Positions 24,710 to 33,451 of a stretch of DNA of 64,000 nucleotides are shown piece by piece. A program made the translations under genes and the position numbers. The notes below the pieces were generated by a model. The model made no database searches, had not been told where the DNA came from, and was given only the letters and a program-made list of their open reading frames with translations. Source of the DNA: Saxibacter everestensis (GTDB taxonomy: Bacteria > Actinomycetota > Actinomycetes > Actinomycetales > Brevibacteriaceae); NCBI RefSeq assembly GCF_025787225.1, contig NZ_CP090958.1, positions 3,954,550-4,018,549 of the forward strand, in the 5' to 3' direction. Each line of letters begins with the position of its first letter. The first letter of the stretch is position 1.

Positions 24710-26164
24710 ATGGCCGCCAGTCCCGACGAGGAAGGGGACTGTTCCGCTACTGTTTCGCTCATGCGTTCTCACGGCTCGGCGCTTAATCAGCGGTTTCGGC
24801 GGCTGGTACCGGGCACTCTCGGACCGGCGATAGGCCGGAACACGCGGTGGCACCCCCCGCAATTGATCGTGCTGGGATTCGCCGGTGCGATCCTGATCGG
24901 CACCCTGCTGCTGATGCTCCCGTTTTCCCGACGCGGGGACGGAGGCGCGGGATTCCTCGAGGCACTGTTCACGTCAACCTCTGCGGTGTGCGTCACCGGC
25001 CTGGCCGTGGTCGATACTCCGGTCTACTGGTCCTTTTTCGGGCAGTTCGTGATCCTGGCGCTGATGCAGGTCGGCGGCTTCGGCATCATGTCGTTCGCTT
25101 CGTTGCTTGGCGTGGTGCTTGCCCATCGCCTGGGACTTCAGTCGAAGATCGCGGCCGCTGCGGAGACCAAAAGCACCGGATTCGGCGATGTGCGTTCCGT
25201 GCTGCTCGGCGTGGTGAAAGTCAGCCTGTTCGTCGAGCTCATCGTCGCCGTCGTGCTGACTCTGCGGTTTGTGATCGGCTACGACTTCGACATCGGACGA
25301 GCGATCTGGAACGGCATATTCCACGCGGTGTCGTCGTTCAACAACGCGGGCTTCGCTTTGTTCAGCGACAATCTGATGCCATTCGTCGGTGACCCGTGGG
25401 TTTGCCTGCCGATCGCGGCGGCCATCATCATCGGTGGACTTGGATTCCCGGTACTCTTCGAACTCCGGCGCCGGTATCGGATGCCGCATCACTGGAGCAT
25501 GAACACCAAGCTTGTACTGCTGGGAACTGTAATTCTGCTGCTTGGCGGAACCGGATTCATCGCCGCAATCGAATGGAACAACGCCTCGTCGATCGGAGCG
25601 CTGGGCAGCGCAGATAAGTTACTTGCCTCGTTCTTCCAGTCGGTGGTCACCAGGACCGCAGGGTTCAACAGCGTCGACATCGGAGCGCTGGATCCGGTGA
25701 CCTGGCTGGGAATCGACATCCTGATGTTCATCGGTGGCGGATCGGCGGGGACAGCCGGCGGCCTGAAGATCACCACTTTCGGCGTGCTGTTCTTTATTCT
25801 TTACACCGAGGTGCAGGGCGGCACCGCGGTGAACGTGTTCGGCAAACGGCTGGCGCGATCGGTGCATCGGCAGGCCATCACAGTTGTCTTGTTGTCGGTC
25901 GCTTTCGTGGTTGGCGCTACGATGGCGCTGATGCTGATGACAGACTTCGGGCTTGACCGGCTTCTGTTCGAAGCAGTCTCGGCGTTCGCCACGGTTGGGT
26001 TGTCGACCGGAATCACCGCGCAGCTCCCGGCGGCCGGCCAGGTGTTGCTGATCGTGCTGATGTTCGTCGGGCGGCTTGGTCCGGTGACTCTGGCATCAGC
26101 GCTGGCACTCCGGCAACGCAAGTCACTTTATGAATTTCCTAGAGAGAGGCCGCTAATTGGCTAG
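24710..26164 (+). CDS. trkH: TrkH/KtrB-type potassium uptake channel subunit
   Basis: About 484 residues with the four pore-loop repeats of the SKT superfamily: TSAVCVTGLAVVD, SSFNNAGFALF, TRTAGFNSVD, and SAFATVGLSTG, each with its filter glycine. The protein forms the K+-conducting membrane dimer. ATG 24710 gives the longest form not antisense to the exporter gene; ATG 24761 is an alternative, and neither has a good ribosome site. The trkA gene starts eight bases before the trkH stop, so the two are coupled. A frame open far upstream (from 23756) is an antisense artefact. Confidence 0.9.
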   Translation: MAASPDEEGDCSATVSLMRSHGSALNQRFRRLVPGTLGPAIGRNTRWHPPQLIVLGFAGAILIGTLLLMLPFSRRGDGGAGFLEALFTSTSAVCVTGLAVVDTPVYWSFFGQFVILALMQVGGFGIMSFASLLGVVLAHRLGLQSKIAAAAETKSTGFGDVRSVLLGVVKVSLFVELIVAVVLTLRFVIGYDFDIGRAIWNGIFHAVSSFNNAGFALFSDNLMPFVGDPWVCLPIAAAIIIGGLGFPVLFELRRRYRMPHHWSMNTKLVLLGTVILLLGGTGFIAAIEWNNASSIGALGSADKLLASFFQSVVTRTAGFNSVDIGALDPVTWLGIDILMFIGGGSAGTAGGLKITTFGVLFFILYTEVQGGTAVNVFGKRLARSVHRQAITVVLLSVAFVVGATMALMLMTDFGLDRLLFEAVSAFATVGLSTGITAQLPAAGQVLLIVLMFVGRLGPVTLASALALRQRKSLYEFPRERPLIG

Positions 26165-26855
26165 GGCAGGCATGCCGTTCACCCGATCGGTCGAGCGAAT
26201 TTCAGGTTCGGAAGCGGTCGCCGTGATCGGGCTGGGCCGGTTCGGCGGCGCTCTGGCCACCGAGCTGATCGCCTCAGGCACCGAAGTGCTGGGGATCGAT
26301 ATCGATGAAGACCTGGTGCAGTCCTACGACGGCATACTGACCTACGTCGTTCGAGCTGATTCCACCCGCGAGGAAGTGCTCCGGCAGCTCTCCGTGCACG
26401 AATTCGATCGGGTCGTGGTTGGCATCGGAACCGACCTCGAGGCCAGTATCCTGACCACCTCGGCGCTGCTGAAGTTCAAGACGCCGACCGTGTGGGCGAA
26501 GGCGATCAGCGGCCCGCACGGCGAGATTCTCGAACAGTTAGGCGTGCACCACGTGATCCGGCCCGAGTACGACATGGGGAAACGGGTCGCGCACCTGGTC
26601 CGGGGCTCGATGCTCGACTACGTCGAGTTCGAGGACGATTTCGCCATGGTGAAAACGCATCCGCCGGAAGAAGCCCAGAATCGGCCGTTGGTTGCCACCG
26701 GCATCCGGGCAAAACACGGGATCACCGTTGTGGCGGTCAAGCGCAAGGGCGGCATCTGGGATTACACCACGCCGCAAACAGTGCTCTACTCGGACGACGA
26801 GATAATCGTCGCTGGGCCGAAGAGTAAAGCGGAGAGATTCAGCTCACTGCTGTAG
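26157..26855 (+). CDS. trkA: TrkA/KtrA-type NAD(H)/ATP-binding gating subunit
   Basis: A 232-residue cytosolic regulator. RCK_N opens with VAVIGLGRFGGALATELIASG, a Rossmann nucleotide loop ending in the acidic GIDID, and RCK_C covers about residues 140-220. Octameric rings of such proteins gate TrkH/KtrB channels. TTG 26157 is taken as start because GAGAGG lies seven bases upstream and it overlaps trkH; ATG 26172 is the alternative. Its final codons and TAG are repeated in the DNA after the gene. Confidence 0.9.
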   Translation: MARAGMPFTRSVERISGSEAVAVIGLGRFGGALATELIASGTEVLGIDIDEDLVQSYDGILTYVVRADSTREEVLRQLSVHEFDRVVVGIGTDLEASILTTSALLKFKTPTVWAKAISGPHGEILEQLGVHHVIRPEYDMGKRVAHLVRGSMLDYVEFEDDFAMVKTHPPEEAQNRPLVATGIRAKHGITVVAVKRKGGIWDYTTPQTVLYSDDEIIVAGPKSKAERFSSLL

Positions 26856-26905
26856 CGCGGCTCGCTGCTGTGGCCCGGTGGCCCAGCTCACTGCTGTAGC
26901 GCGGC
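26841..26905 (+). repeat. 21-bp repeat carrying the trkA stop codon
   Basis: AGCTCACTGCTGTAGCGCGGC occurs identically at 26841-26861 and 26885-26905; the 23 bases between are a diverged third copy. The first copy holds the last four codons and the TAG of trkA. Confidence 0.9.
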
Positions 26906-26915
26906 CCCCCGTGGC

Positions 26916-28121
26916 CTAGAACCTGATCGCGTCGATGATTTTCACCCTGACCGCGACGAGCGCCGGCAACAGCCCGGCGAGTGCGCCGACGAACAGGGAG
27001 GTGCCAAGGCCGACTCCAGCCGCCCAAAGCGGGAACGGCGGCAGATCAACCACGCCTTCGCCGATGAAATTGCGGACCAATGAGCTGTTGACTACGGCTA
27101 TGGATGCAATGACGCCGGCAACTCCGGCGGCCAGGGTAGCGACGACGCTTTCCATCATCACCGAGAAGAAAACCCGTCCGGACGTGGCGCCGAAGCTGCG
27201 TCGGATTCCGATTTCCCGAACCCGCTGCTTGATAGTGACCAGTGCGACGTTCAGCAGGCTCAAGGCGCCGAGCAGCAGGACGAGAACGCTGATTCCGGCG
27301 AGCACTGTCTTGATCACGCCGAGGCCGTCGTCCCCGCCCCAGGTGAGGTAGTCCTGTCGGCTGACGTCGACGGACCAGCCCGGCATCTGTTTCTGCAGTT
27401 CTCCCTGTACCGAGGTGCCGAGTTCCTCGGCGTTGTCGAGCGGAACCCACATTTCCCAGCTTGGTTCCACAGTGGATTCCACCGATGAGAACCACCGCTG
27501 ATAGGAGTCGGACAATATGTAGCCTGTCGGTGCCTCCGTATAGGGATCGCCGTCGATGACGCCAACAATCGTCGCCTTCACATCGCGATCGCCGGCGAGG
27601 GTGACGCTGCGCGCCTGATCGAGTCGCTCGACTCCCATGGCGTCCAGGAATTTCTGGTCCACTACGATCGCTGGCCCGTACAGCTCGCCGTCGGCGCGGG
27701 TGAACCATCGTCCCTGGGTTGCGCTGACCCTGTGCATATCGGCGTAAGGCTGGTCGACGATCGTCATGTCGATTGATTGCTTGCCCGACGGCGTTCGCGC
27801 GCCGACAGTCGTTAACGCAGCAGGCGAGGAATAGCTGATGCCGTGCCGATCCATCACGTCGCCGATCTTCAGCCGCACTTCCTGGAAGTCGGCCGTTGTT
27901 TCGCCGCTGTCGTTGAACATTGTGATCGAGAAGAGGGCGGGACGCCCGGATGAGCGTTCCTGCGCCTCGATGGAGGCCTGCTCGGCGATGTTGCCGAGCG
28001 CTACCACCGTCGTCAGGGCGCAGACCGCGACGGCAACTCCGATGAGAGAGAGCAGCACGCGCAGCTTGTGGATCCTCAGCTCCTGCCACGCCTCGACGAG
28101 TGCCGCCATAAAGCCGGTCAT
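26916..28121 (-). CDS. MacB/FtsX-type ABC transporter permease
   Basis: About 401 residues. One N-terminal helix (LRVLLSLIGVAVAVCALTTVV), a large extracytoplasmic MacB_PCD domain (about 45-265), and three C-terminal helices starting SVLVLLLGALSLLNVALVTI form the type VII exporter topology. REIGIRRSFGAT is the coupling-helix motif of the FtsX domain. ATG 28121 overlaps the ATPase stop (ATGA). With the ATPase and adaptor it makes a MacAB-like mechanotransmission exporter; in a monoderm host the substrate is likely a peptide or lipid on the outer membrane face. Confidence 0.88.
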   Translation of the reverse strand: MTGFMAALVEAWQELRIHKLRVLLSLIGVAVAVCALTTVVALGNIAEQASIEAQERSSGRPALFSITMFNDSGETTADFQEVRLKIGDVMDRHGISYSSPAALTTVGARTPSGKQSIDMTIVDQPYADMHRVSATQGRWFTRADGELYGPAIVVDQKFLDAMGVERLDQARSVTLAGDRDVKATIVGVIDGDPYTEAPTGYILSDSYQRWFSSVESTVEPSWEMWVPLDNAEELGTSVQGELQKQMPGWSVDVSRQDYLTWGGDDGLGVIKTVLAGISVLVLLLGALSLLNVALVTIKQRVREIGIRRSFGATSGRVFFSVMMESVVATLAAGVAGVIASIAVVNSSLVRNFIGEGVVDLPPFPLWAAGVGLGTSLFVGALAGLLPALVAVRVKIIDAIRF

Positions 28122-28834
28122 TCGCCGTCCTCCCGCAGGGCGACAAGTCTTCCGCCGGTAAGCCGGAATCGGCGGCGTGCCATTTGGGCGATGTTGATGT
28201 CGTGCGTGATGGTGATAAGTGCCGCGCCGGTTTCGTGCGTGACGCCGTCCAGCAGATTCATAACGCTTGTGCCGGTTTCGACGTCGAGTGCCCCGGTCGG
28301 CTCGTCGGCGAGCACCACCTTCGGCCCGCGGACGAGCGCCCGTGCAATGGCGACGCGCTGCTGTTCGCCACCGGATAGCTTTTCCGGCATCGAATTGAGC
28401 CGCTCGCCAAGTCCTACCCGCTCCAGCATCCTGGCAGCGAGGCGATTCCGATTCCAGAATTCCTTCCCGGTCGCGTACATCAGCGGAGCCGCGACGTTCT
28501 CCAGGGCGGTTCGGCCGGGCAACAGATTGAACTGCTGAAAGACAAAACCGACGTCGCGACCGCGAATCCGTGCTGCGACGCGTTGCGACAGCCGGCGGAC
28601 ATCGTGCTCGGCCCACCGCAGTGTTCCGGTCGTTGGCCGATCGAGCAGTCCCAGCAGGTTGAGCAAGGTCGACTTTCCGGTGCCGGACCGGCCGATGATG
28701 CCAACGTGATCGCCTGGGTGCACCGAAAGCGAGACCCCCGTCAGGATGTGCAGGTCCTGGTCGTCAGGCAGCTTCACCGTCCGGGTCACCTCCGACAGTT
28801 CCAGCAGTGGCGTCACGCCTAGCAGTGGGGTCAC
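28118..28834 (-). CDS. ABC transporter ATP-binding protein, MacB/LolD type
   Basis: A 238-residue ATPase: Walker A GRSGTGKS at 48-55, FQQFNLLPGRTALENV around the Q-loop (99-115), signature LSGGEQQR at 153-160, Walker B VVLADEPTGALD at 173-184, and the H-loop in TITHD. The Q-loop sequence is diagnostic of the MacB/LolD/FtsE group. It overlaps the adaptor gene upstream and the permease gene downstream by four bases each. It powers the tripartite exporter from the cytoplasm. Confidence 0.92.
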   Translation of the reverse strand: MTPLLGVTPLLELSEVTRTVKLPDDQDLHILTGVSLSVHPGDHVGIIGRSGTGKSTLLNLLGLLDRPTTGTLRWAEHDVRRLSQRVAARIRGRDVGFVFQQFNLLPGRTALENVAAPLMYATGKEFWNRNRLAARMLERVGLGERLNSMPEKLSGGEQQRVAIARALVRGPKVVLADEPTGALDVETGTSVMNLLDGVTHETGAALITITHDINIAQMARRRFRLTGGRLVALREDGE

Positions 28835-29958
28835 GGCGCGTACATTTCCGCGCCGTCGTCGCTGGGTTCCTCGGGTTCGGTGCCGGGCGCGAACTCCAGG
28901 ATTGGTTCGCCTTCGGTAAGTCCGTCTTTGACTTCAACGACGGAGCCGTCGCTGAGTCCGAGTTTGACCCTGCGCTCTTCGGGCTCACCGTTCTCATTGA
29001 TGATCCACACGGTGCCACTGTCGACCACGCCTCGGATGGCGGTGACCGGAACGGTCAGCACGTCCTCGGCTGAGCCGGCATCGATAGACATCGTCAGAGT
29101 GAGTCCCGAGAACACTTTGACCTTCCGGGGCACCCGGCAGCTGATGCTGGCGCCGTTTTCCTCCGAACCGGTGGCGCTCTCGCCGTCCTCCGGACCCGAC
29201 CCGGCTGCCGAGTCATCCACTGCGGGGTCATCCTCTGTGCCGTCAGAGCCGGAATCGGTCTGCGCGGAATTGCTCGACGCATCGTCCGCGGATGAGATGC
29301 GCACGCTGGTGCACTCGAAGGGCTCGGGGCCGCTCGCGACGGTGACGGTTGCGACATCCGGTTCGTCCAGCAGACGGTACTGCTGCTCGGGCGCGATGGT
29401 GGCGGTGGCCCGGAAGGTGTCCTTGACGATCTTCGTCACCACATCGCCCGTCGTCACGGCCTGGTTCCGGACCACCTGGAAGTCTCCGACAGTTCCGTCG
29501 GCCGGCGCGACGACTGTGTAGTACCGCTTGCTCACGGCTGGTTCGCCGGCTTCGGTTTCCGATTCCGGGGAGCCCTCGGACGAATCGGTGCCGGACTCCT
29601 GATTGCCCTCAGGCGCGGATTGCCCAGTGGGCTCGCCGTCGCTGACGATCTGGAAGATTCGGTCGCCTTCACGAACCTCTGTCCCCGGCGACACGAAGAA
29701 ATGGTTGACGGAGCCCGTGTGCGAGGCCTTTGCCGGCGCGGAGGTGTCTTTCCGGATAGTGCCCTTGAGGTCGACGGTGTTGTGCACAGTGCCACGTTCG
29801 ACGACGACCTCAGATGACACGACTTCGCCATCGGGTTGCAGGGGTGACTCCGTGGCGTCAGATTCAGCTCCGAAAGCCAGCTTGACCAGCGAGACCGCGA
29901 TCACCGCTGCGATAGCCAGCCAGACAACAGGAAGAATGATTCGGCGAAAAACGTTCAC
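28831..29958 (-). CDS. Membrane-anchored MacA-like adaptor (HlyD family)
   Basis: A 375-residue protein with one N-terminal helix (LPVVWLAIAAVIAVSLVKLAF) and an extracytoplasmic part. A lipoyl/barrel-sandwich half (GSVNHFFVSPGTEVREGDRIF and VVAPADGTVGDF) flanks an acidic Glu/Ser/Thr-rich insertion, followed by a second acidic linker and a C-terminal domain (VTAIRGVVDSGTVWI). In Gram-positive exporters such adaptors bridge substrate and MacB permease. GTG 29958 is the start; a GGAGA-like site lies upstream. The two disordered acidic insertions make it longer in the middle than usual. Confidence 0.85.
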   Translation of the reverse strand: MNVFRRIILPVVWLAIAAVIAVSLVKLAFGAESDATESPLQPDGEVVSSEVVVERGTVHNTVDLKGTIRKDTSAPAKASHTGSVNHFFVSPGTEVREGDRIFQIVSDGEPTGQSAPEGNQESGTDSSEGSPESETEAGEPAVSKRYYTVVAPADGTVGDFQVVRNQAVTTGDVVTKIVKDTFRATATIAPEQQYRLLDEPDVATVTVASGPEPFECTSVRISSADDASSNSAQTDSGSDGTEDDPAVDDSAAGSGPEDGESATGSEENGASISCRVPRKVKVFSGLTLTMSIDAGSAEDVLTVPVTAIRGVVDSGTVWIINENGEPEERRVKLGLSDGSVVEVKDGLTEGEPILEFAPGTEPEEPSDDGAEMYAP

Positions 29959-30171
29959 GCGGGGGAGTCTCCATCGTCGGGTACGGGGAATGCCGTCGGG
30001 GTGGGGAGCTATCTGGTCGGCGGCACAGCGACAATCAGCCTATGCGCAGGAAGCTGATTGCGGCCGGCGTGCGACAGGGTCGTGACTGAATCGGTATCGA
30101 CGCGGCTTGTCCGTCCGGGATAGGACGCCGAGAGCTGGAAGTGCCTCGGGTGTGCCGTTGGAGAGTCCGGC

Positions 30172-30652
30172 TTATCCCACCACCAGGTTCTGATGGCCGT
30201 CGATCAGCTCCCGCACAATGTCAAGGTGGCCGGCGTGGACGGAAGTCTCGGCGAGCACGCGAAACACGACCTCGCGCCCGTCGCGCATCGGTGGTGCGGC
30301 GAACTCGTTGGCGGGTGGCCACCATCGGGGAGCGGCATCGAGGTCGGCCTCCGCAAGGACCTCGTCACTTCGGGTGATCGCACGTTTATAGACGTTGATA
30401 GCTTCCTTGCCGGTCATCGGCTCCGACGCCCAACCATTGTGAAGGGCCCCGATTGCGCGAGCGTCGCCACCGAGTACAGCCGCGATCGACGAACATCTCG
30501 TCGTCAAACGCGAGGTGGTTGAGGAGCTGCGTTATCGTCCAACCGGACGGGGCCATTACTCGGTGCATCGCGGCCTCCGCGAGCCCGTCCACGGCTTGAA
30601 GCACGTGGCTGCGCTCGTTCGCCAACTGAGCAAGCAGTTGCGCGTCACTCAC
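30172..30652 (-). pseudogene. DUF664 / mycothiol-transferase (DinB fold) gene with a frameshift
   Basis: Two overlapping frames together make one protein. From GTG 30652 the first frame gives the N-terminal half (LAQLANERSHVLQAVDGL, then SGWTITQLLNHLAFDDEMF with the first metal His). Near 30490-30500 the match moves to another frame reading IAAVLGGDARAIGAL and on to the second His pair in ETSVHAGHLDIVRELIDG, ending at 30172. A one-base indel explains it. The family uses mycothiol for detoxification. It overlaps the VOC gene upstream by four bases, so it was co-translated. Either a recent mutation or a sequencing error. Confidence 0.8.
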
Positions 30653-31062
30653 GCCTCAGGCTCATATCCAACGAGCCAATGAAGGCCATGACGATCAATG
30701 ACCTGGCCATCCGATGCACCCCAGGGCTTTGGCGCGAGGGCATCGACAACCGACCCGCCAACAGCGAGTTGGTCGAACCACTCATGGAGAACCGCCGGTT
30801 CGGCGGTCCCCAGCAGCGATAACATGATGCCTTCGGGCCGGGCCGTTTTCTCTCCGGCTGCTGCATCCGCTCCCGCCAGAGCAACCACGCCTTTAAGCTC
30901 TCCATGAGCTATCGCGCCTGCCGGACCGTCTTTCCTACTGAAGTCCTCGTATGTGTGCAAGGAGAGCTCGCCGCCGAAAATGCCCGCGTAGAAGTTCAGC
31001 GCGTCCCGCGCGGTTCCGGGGAAACTGACATAAATCTGAGGTGCCGGCGTGCGGGTGGTCAT
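30649..31062 (-). CDS. PhnB-like VOC family protein
   Basis: A 137-residue protein of the PhnB/3-demethylubiquinone-like VOC group: IYVSFPGTARDALNFYAGIFGGEL opens the fold and ends DRHGLHWLVGYE. These dimeric proteins are of unknown function; many sit beside DinB-type or thiol-transferase genes, as here. The next gene overlaps its stop by four bases. A near-perfect inverted repeat lies about 60 bases upstream of ATG 31062 and could control the pair. Confidence 0.85.
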   Translation of the reverse strand: MTTRTPAPQIYVSFPGTARDALNFYAGIFGGELSLHTYEDFSRKDGPAGAIAHGELKGVVALAGADAAAGEKTARPEGIMLSLLGTAEPAVLHEWFDQLAVGGSVVDALAPKPWGASDGQVIDRHGLHWLVGYEPEA

Positions 31063-31124
31063 GGTCGTGATGGTGGGCTCCAGCCGTCTCGAAGGTGCTC
31101 AGGTTTGTCCAGATGCGTCTTACC

Positions 31125-31148
31125 GTAATTACGTCGCTGCGTGATTAC
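31125..31148. promoter_or_regulatory. Inverted repeat upstream of the VOC/DUF664 pair
   Basis: GTAATTACG-TCGCTG-CGTGATTAC has nine-base arms with one mismatch. It lies 63 bases upstream of the VOC start and is the only notable element in the 166-base gap to the DinB gene. Its use as an operator is a guess. Confidence 0.4.
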
Positions 31149-31228
31149 AAGGCTCAAGTCTGCTTCCGCCTAGACGGGATCGACAGGGTTTTTGCGCCTG
31201 GCGCGGCGGCTCCGGGCTGGCAGCATCG

Positions 31229-31762
31229 TTAGCTGACGTCCACGTCCCATTCGTGGTGGATCAGATCGTGCAGCAGATACCGGGCGAGTGAGTCGACTGT
31301 GAACAGGGAGCCGTTGCTGCGGGATCCGGTGCAATTCCAGTCTTCGGGCCGCATTGACCGGAGCCGCTCGCTGACCGCCGCCCCATGTACGGCGATCTGA
31401 CCGGCAACCGTGCGCGGATTCTGCAGCGGGTACTCGCCGGTAAGCGCAGCCTGGTCGGGGTCCCAATCGTCGAAATGCGCATCGTCCTGGCTGAGCATGA
31501 GCGCAAATCGTTGATCGAACACCGCCAGGGCATCGCGGATATGGCAGCCATATTCGAGCGGTGACCAGATGGTGATCTCGGGACGGATTCGCACGTCGTC
31601 GGCGGCAAGCCGGGCGCGCCAGAAATTCACGGTGTCATCGATGCGGTCCGCGAAGTCGTCGCGATCGAAATCAGTTGAGTTGAAGCCGCATTCCGGGCAC
31701 GGACGGTCCAGAACCCAGGTCCAGTCCTTGGTGTCCCGGGGTGGTGGCGGCAAGGCGTTCAT
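31229..31762 (-). CDS. DinB-fold protein with an N-terminal CPECG motif
   Basis: A 177-residue four-helix-bundle protein. Metal-ligand histidines are seen in EYGCHIRDAL (about residue 74), in AVHGAAVSERL, and in HDLIHHEWDV at the end. The N-terminal CPECGFN segment is typical of an actinobacterial DinB subgroup. DinB/YfiT proteins are thiol-dependent transferases or metalloenzymes; the role here is unknown. Not coupled to the upstream pair. Confidence 0.8.
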   Translation of the reverse strand: MNALPPPPRDTKDWTWVLDRPCPECGFNSTDFDRDDFADRIDDTVNFWRARLAADDVRIRPEITIWSPLEYGCHIRDALAVFDQRFALMLSQDDAHFDDWDPDQAALTGEYPLQNPRTVAGQIAVHGAAVSERLRSMRPEDWNCTGSRSNGSLFTVDSLARYLLHDLIHHEWDVDVS

Positions 31763-31820
31763 GTCTTGAGAATAACCCCACGCAGATGCGGCTTCCGGCG
31801 TGGATTACGGATGTCGCCGA

Positions 31821-31870
31821 GCCGTGCAGCGCGCGCGGTGACGGGCCGTGCGGCGCGGGCGCGGTGACGG
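31821..31870. repeat. Two-unit GC-rich tandem duplication
   Basis: GCCGTGC(A/G)GCGCG-GCGGTGACGG occurs at 31821-31844 and, with small changes, at 31845-31870. It lies 60 bases upstream of the DinB gene and just before the chemoreceptor remnant. Confidence 0.75.
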
Positions 31871-31898
31871 GTTTCTTCCACGAATGGGTTTGATCAAC

Positions 31899-32228
31899 CG
31901 CTGGGCGGCCGATCAAGGCAGTAACACCATCCGTACCGACGCCGCTGTTTCAGCGATTTCCCAGATCCTGGAGATCATTCTGCAGATCAATGACTCCCAG
32001 TCCACTATTGCTTCCGCCGTGGAGGAACAGACCGCGACGACCAACGTAATGGGTCGCAACGTTGCGGAGGCGGCGACGGGGTCGACCAGTATCGCGGGCA
32101 ATATCGCGGTTGTCGCCCGAACGGCATCCGACACGACGGCGGCTGCCGCCAGTACCAGTGAGGCCGCCGATGAGCTGGCGGATATGGCTGCGGAGATGAA
32201 GCAGCTGGTGGGTCAGTTCAGCTACTGA
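31899..32228 (+). pseudogene. C-terminal remnant of a methyl-accepting chemotaxis protein
   Basis: About 105 residues match only the descending helix of an MCP signalling domain: DAAVSAISQILEIILQINDS, then IASAVEEQTATTNVMGRNVAEA, a heptad-patterned Ala/Thr run, and the end ELADMAAEMKQLVGQFSY. The conserved hairpin tip that contacts CheA/CheW, the HAMP domain and all membrane helices are absent, and no upstream frame supplies them. In-frame starts exist (ATG 31884) but no good ribosome site, so it is most likely a relic of a deletion rather than a gene. Confidence 0.75.
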
Positions 32229-32277
32229 CGTCAGTTTTCGTACTCGCAGAGGTTTCGGCCCTAGGTTTCGGTGGCGA

Positions 32278-32955
32278 TCAGGTTTTGGGTTTGAGTCTTG
32301 GCGCAACGGCGGAGCGCTCTGCTGGAAAGACAGCGTCGAGAAGGCTCGCGTCCCCCTCGACTCGAATGAATGTACGGGCTTGTTCAACCGTGATCGCACC
32401 AGCGGCAAGGCCGACGACGATTTCCGGGGCCGCTTCGATGACGGTTCCTGCCGCGTGTTCAGGGTGCGCGAATGCTCGTGGGCCGTGCTCGTCGACGTGC
32501 AGGACGATAGAGAACCCTTCGATATTCAGGCCGAGTTCTGCCGGCGGCGTTGCAGTGACGCCTCGTAGCAGCGCCGGCAACGCGAGAACCAGCCAGCGGG
32601 GGTGGAAGGAATCGTCGCCGCGTCCCGAGGCCACGAGCGGTGCTCCCCACCTGCCGAGAGCTTCCAGCGGTTCGCGAAGTTCAGCGCCCCACGGGGTCAG
32701 TGCATAGCGAATCCCAGCGTCTCCGAGTTGTCGTTGAAGGATGCCGTTTTCTTCCAAAGTGCGTAGCCGCTCAGCCAGGAGGTTAGTTGCGATGCCGGCG
32801 AGCGACGTCTTCAGCTCGTTGTAGCGCAGCGGCCCGGGCAGTAGCTCTCGGACGATGAGAAGGTTCCAGCGTTCCCCCACGAGGTCGAGCGCGCGGGCGA
32901 GGCCACAGAACTGCCCATAGGAGCGGGCACCGCGCCGCTTTACTTTTTCTATCAT
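32278..32955 (-). CDS. HxlR-family regulator with a C-terminal sensor-like domain
   Basis: About 225 residues. The first 105 are an HxlR winged helix (YGQFCGLARALDLVGERWNLL, then RYNELKTSLAGIATNLLAERL). The remainder is a SCP2/alkyl-sterol-like domain often fused to HxlR in actinobacteria. ATG 32955 sits right after TTGATATTATCTAGC, so the mRNA may be leaderless. It is divergent from the DUF1761 gene and probably controls it. The cysteine near the N-terminus (FCG) could sense electrophiles as in YodB-type HxlR proteins, but that is inference. Confidence 0.82.
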   Translation of the reverse strand: MIEKVKRRGARSYGQFCGLARALDLVGERWNLLIVRELLPGPLRYNELKTSLAGIATNLLAERLRTLEENGILQRQLGDAGIRYALTPWGAELREPLEALGRWGAPLVASGRGDDSFHPRWLVLALPALLRGVTATPPAELGLNIEGFSIVLHVDEHGPRAFAHPEHAAGTVIEAAPEIVVGLAAGAITVEQARTFIRVEGDASLLDAVFPAERSAVAPRLKPKT

Positions 32956-33037
32956 GCTAGATAATATCAACCCGTCATCCGAGCCATCACCCCAGGTCTC
33001 GAGCGGTGTGACATTCGGACATACCGAGGAGTAACGC

Positions 33038-33448
33038 GTGATCGAACTCAGCTGGCTCGGCGTCGTTCTCGCCATCGTCGCGGGGATGCTCGTCGCGTTC
33101 ATCTGGTATCAGAAAGGCCCCATTGCCCGTGCCTGGGAGAAGCTGACGGGAGTGACGCCGGAGCGGATCAAGCCCGTCCGGGCGAAAAGCATGGTCCAAC
33201 TCTTCATCACGGTCATCGTGATGGCGCTCGGTCTGGCCGTGGCCATTAGCGTCACGGCACAGGCGACCGGGAACGACTCGGTAGGGGCCGCGTTGCTCGT
33301 GGGGCTCGCACTGTGGGGGGCGTTCTCGGCGTCGACGCTCGTTCAGCACAACGCTTTCGAGATGAAACCCGCGAGGCTCACGGCTATCAACACCGGCTAT
33401 CAGCTGTTGCTCTTTCTCGTGATGTCACTGGTGCTTGGCCTGCTGTAG
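33038..33448 (+). CDS. DUF1761 family membrane protein
   Basis: A 136-residue protein with four hydrophobic helices. WLGVVLAIVAGMLVAFIWYQ at the start and NTGYQLLLFLVMSLVLGL at the end are characteristic of DUF1761, a family of unknown function usually placed beside HxlR- or TetR-type regulators. GTG 33038 follows a GAGGAG site. Its divergent HxlR neighbour suggests a small regulated module. Confidence 0.85.
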   Translation: MIELSWLGVVLAIVAGMLVAFIWYQKGPIARAWEKLTGVTPERIKPVRAKSMVQLFITVIVMALGLAVAISVTAQATGNDSVGAALLVGLALWGAFSASTLVQHNAFEMKPARLTAINTGYQLLLFLVMSLVLGLL

Positions 33449-33451
33449 AAC

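Noticed and set aside
23756-26164. An open frame giving an 802-residue protein ending as TrkH
   Set aside because: The first 300 or so residues are low-complexity and antisense to the DHA2 exporter; TrkH homology starts only near 24760-24860.
26916-28616. N-terminal extension of the MacB-type permease
   Set aside because: The extra 165 residues are the ATPase gene read out of frame; the permease starts at 28121 with the usual ATGA overlap.
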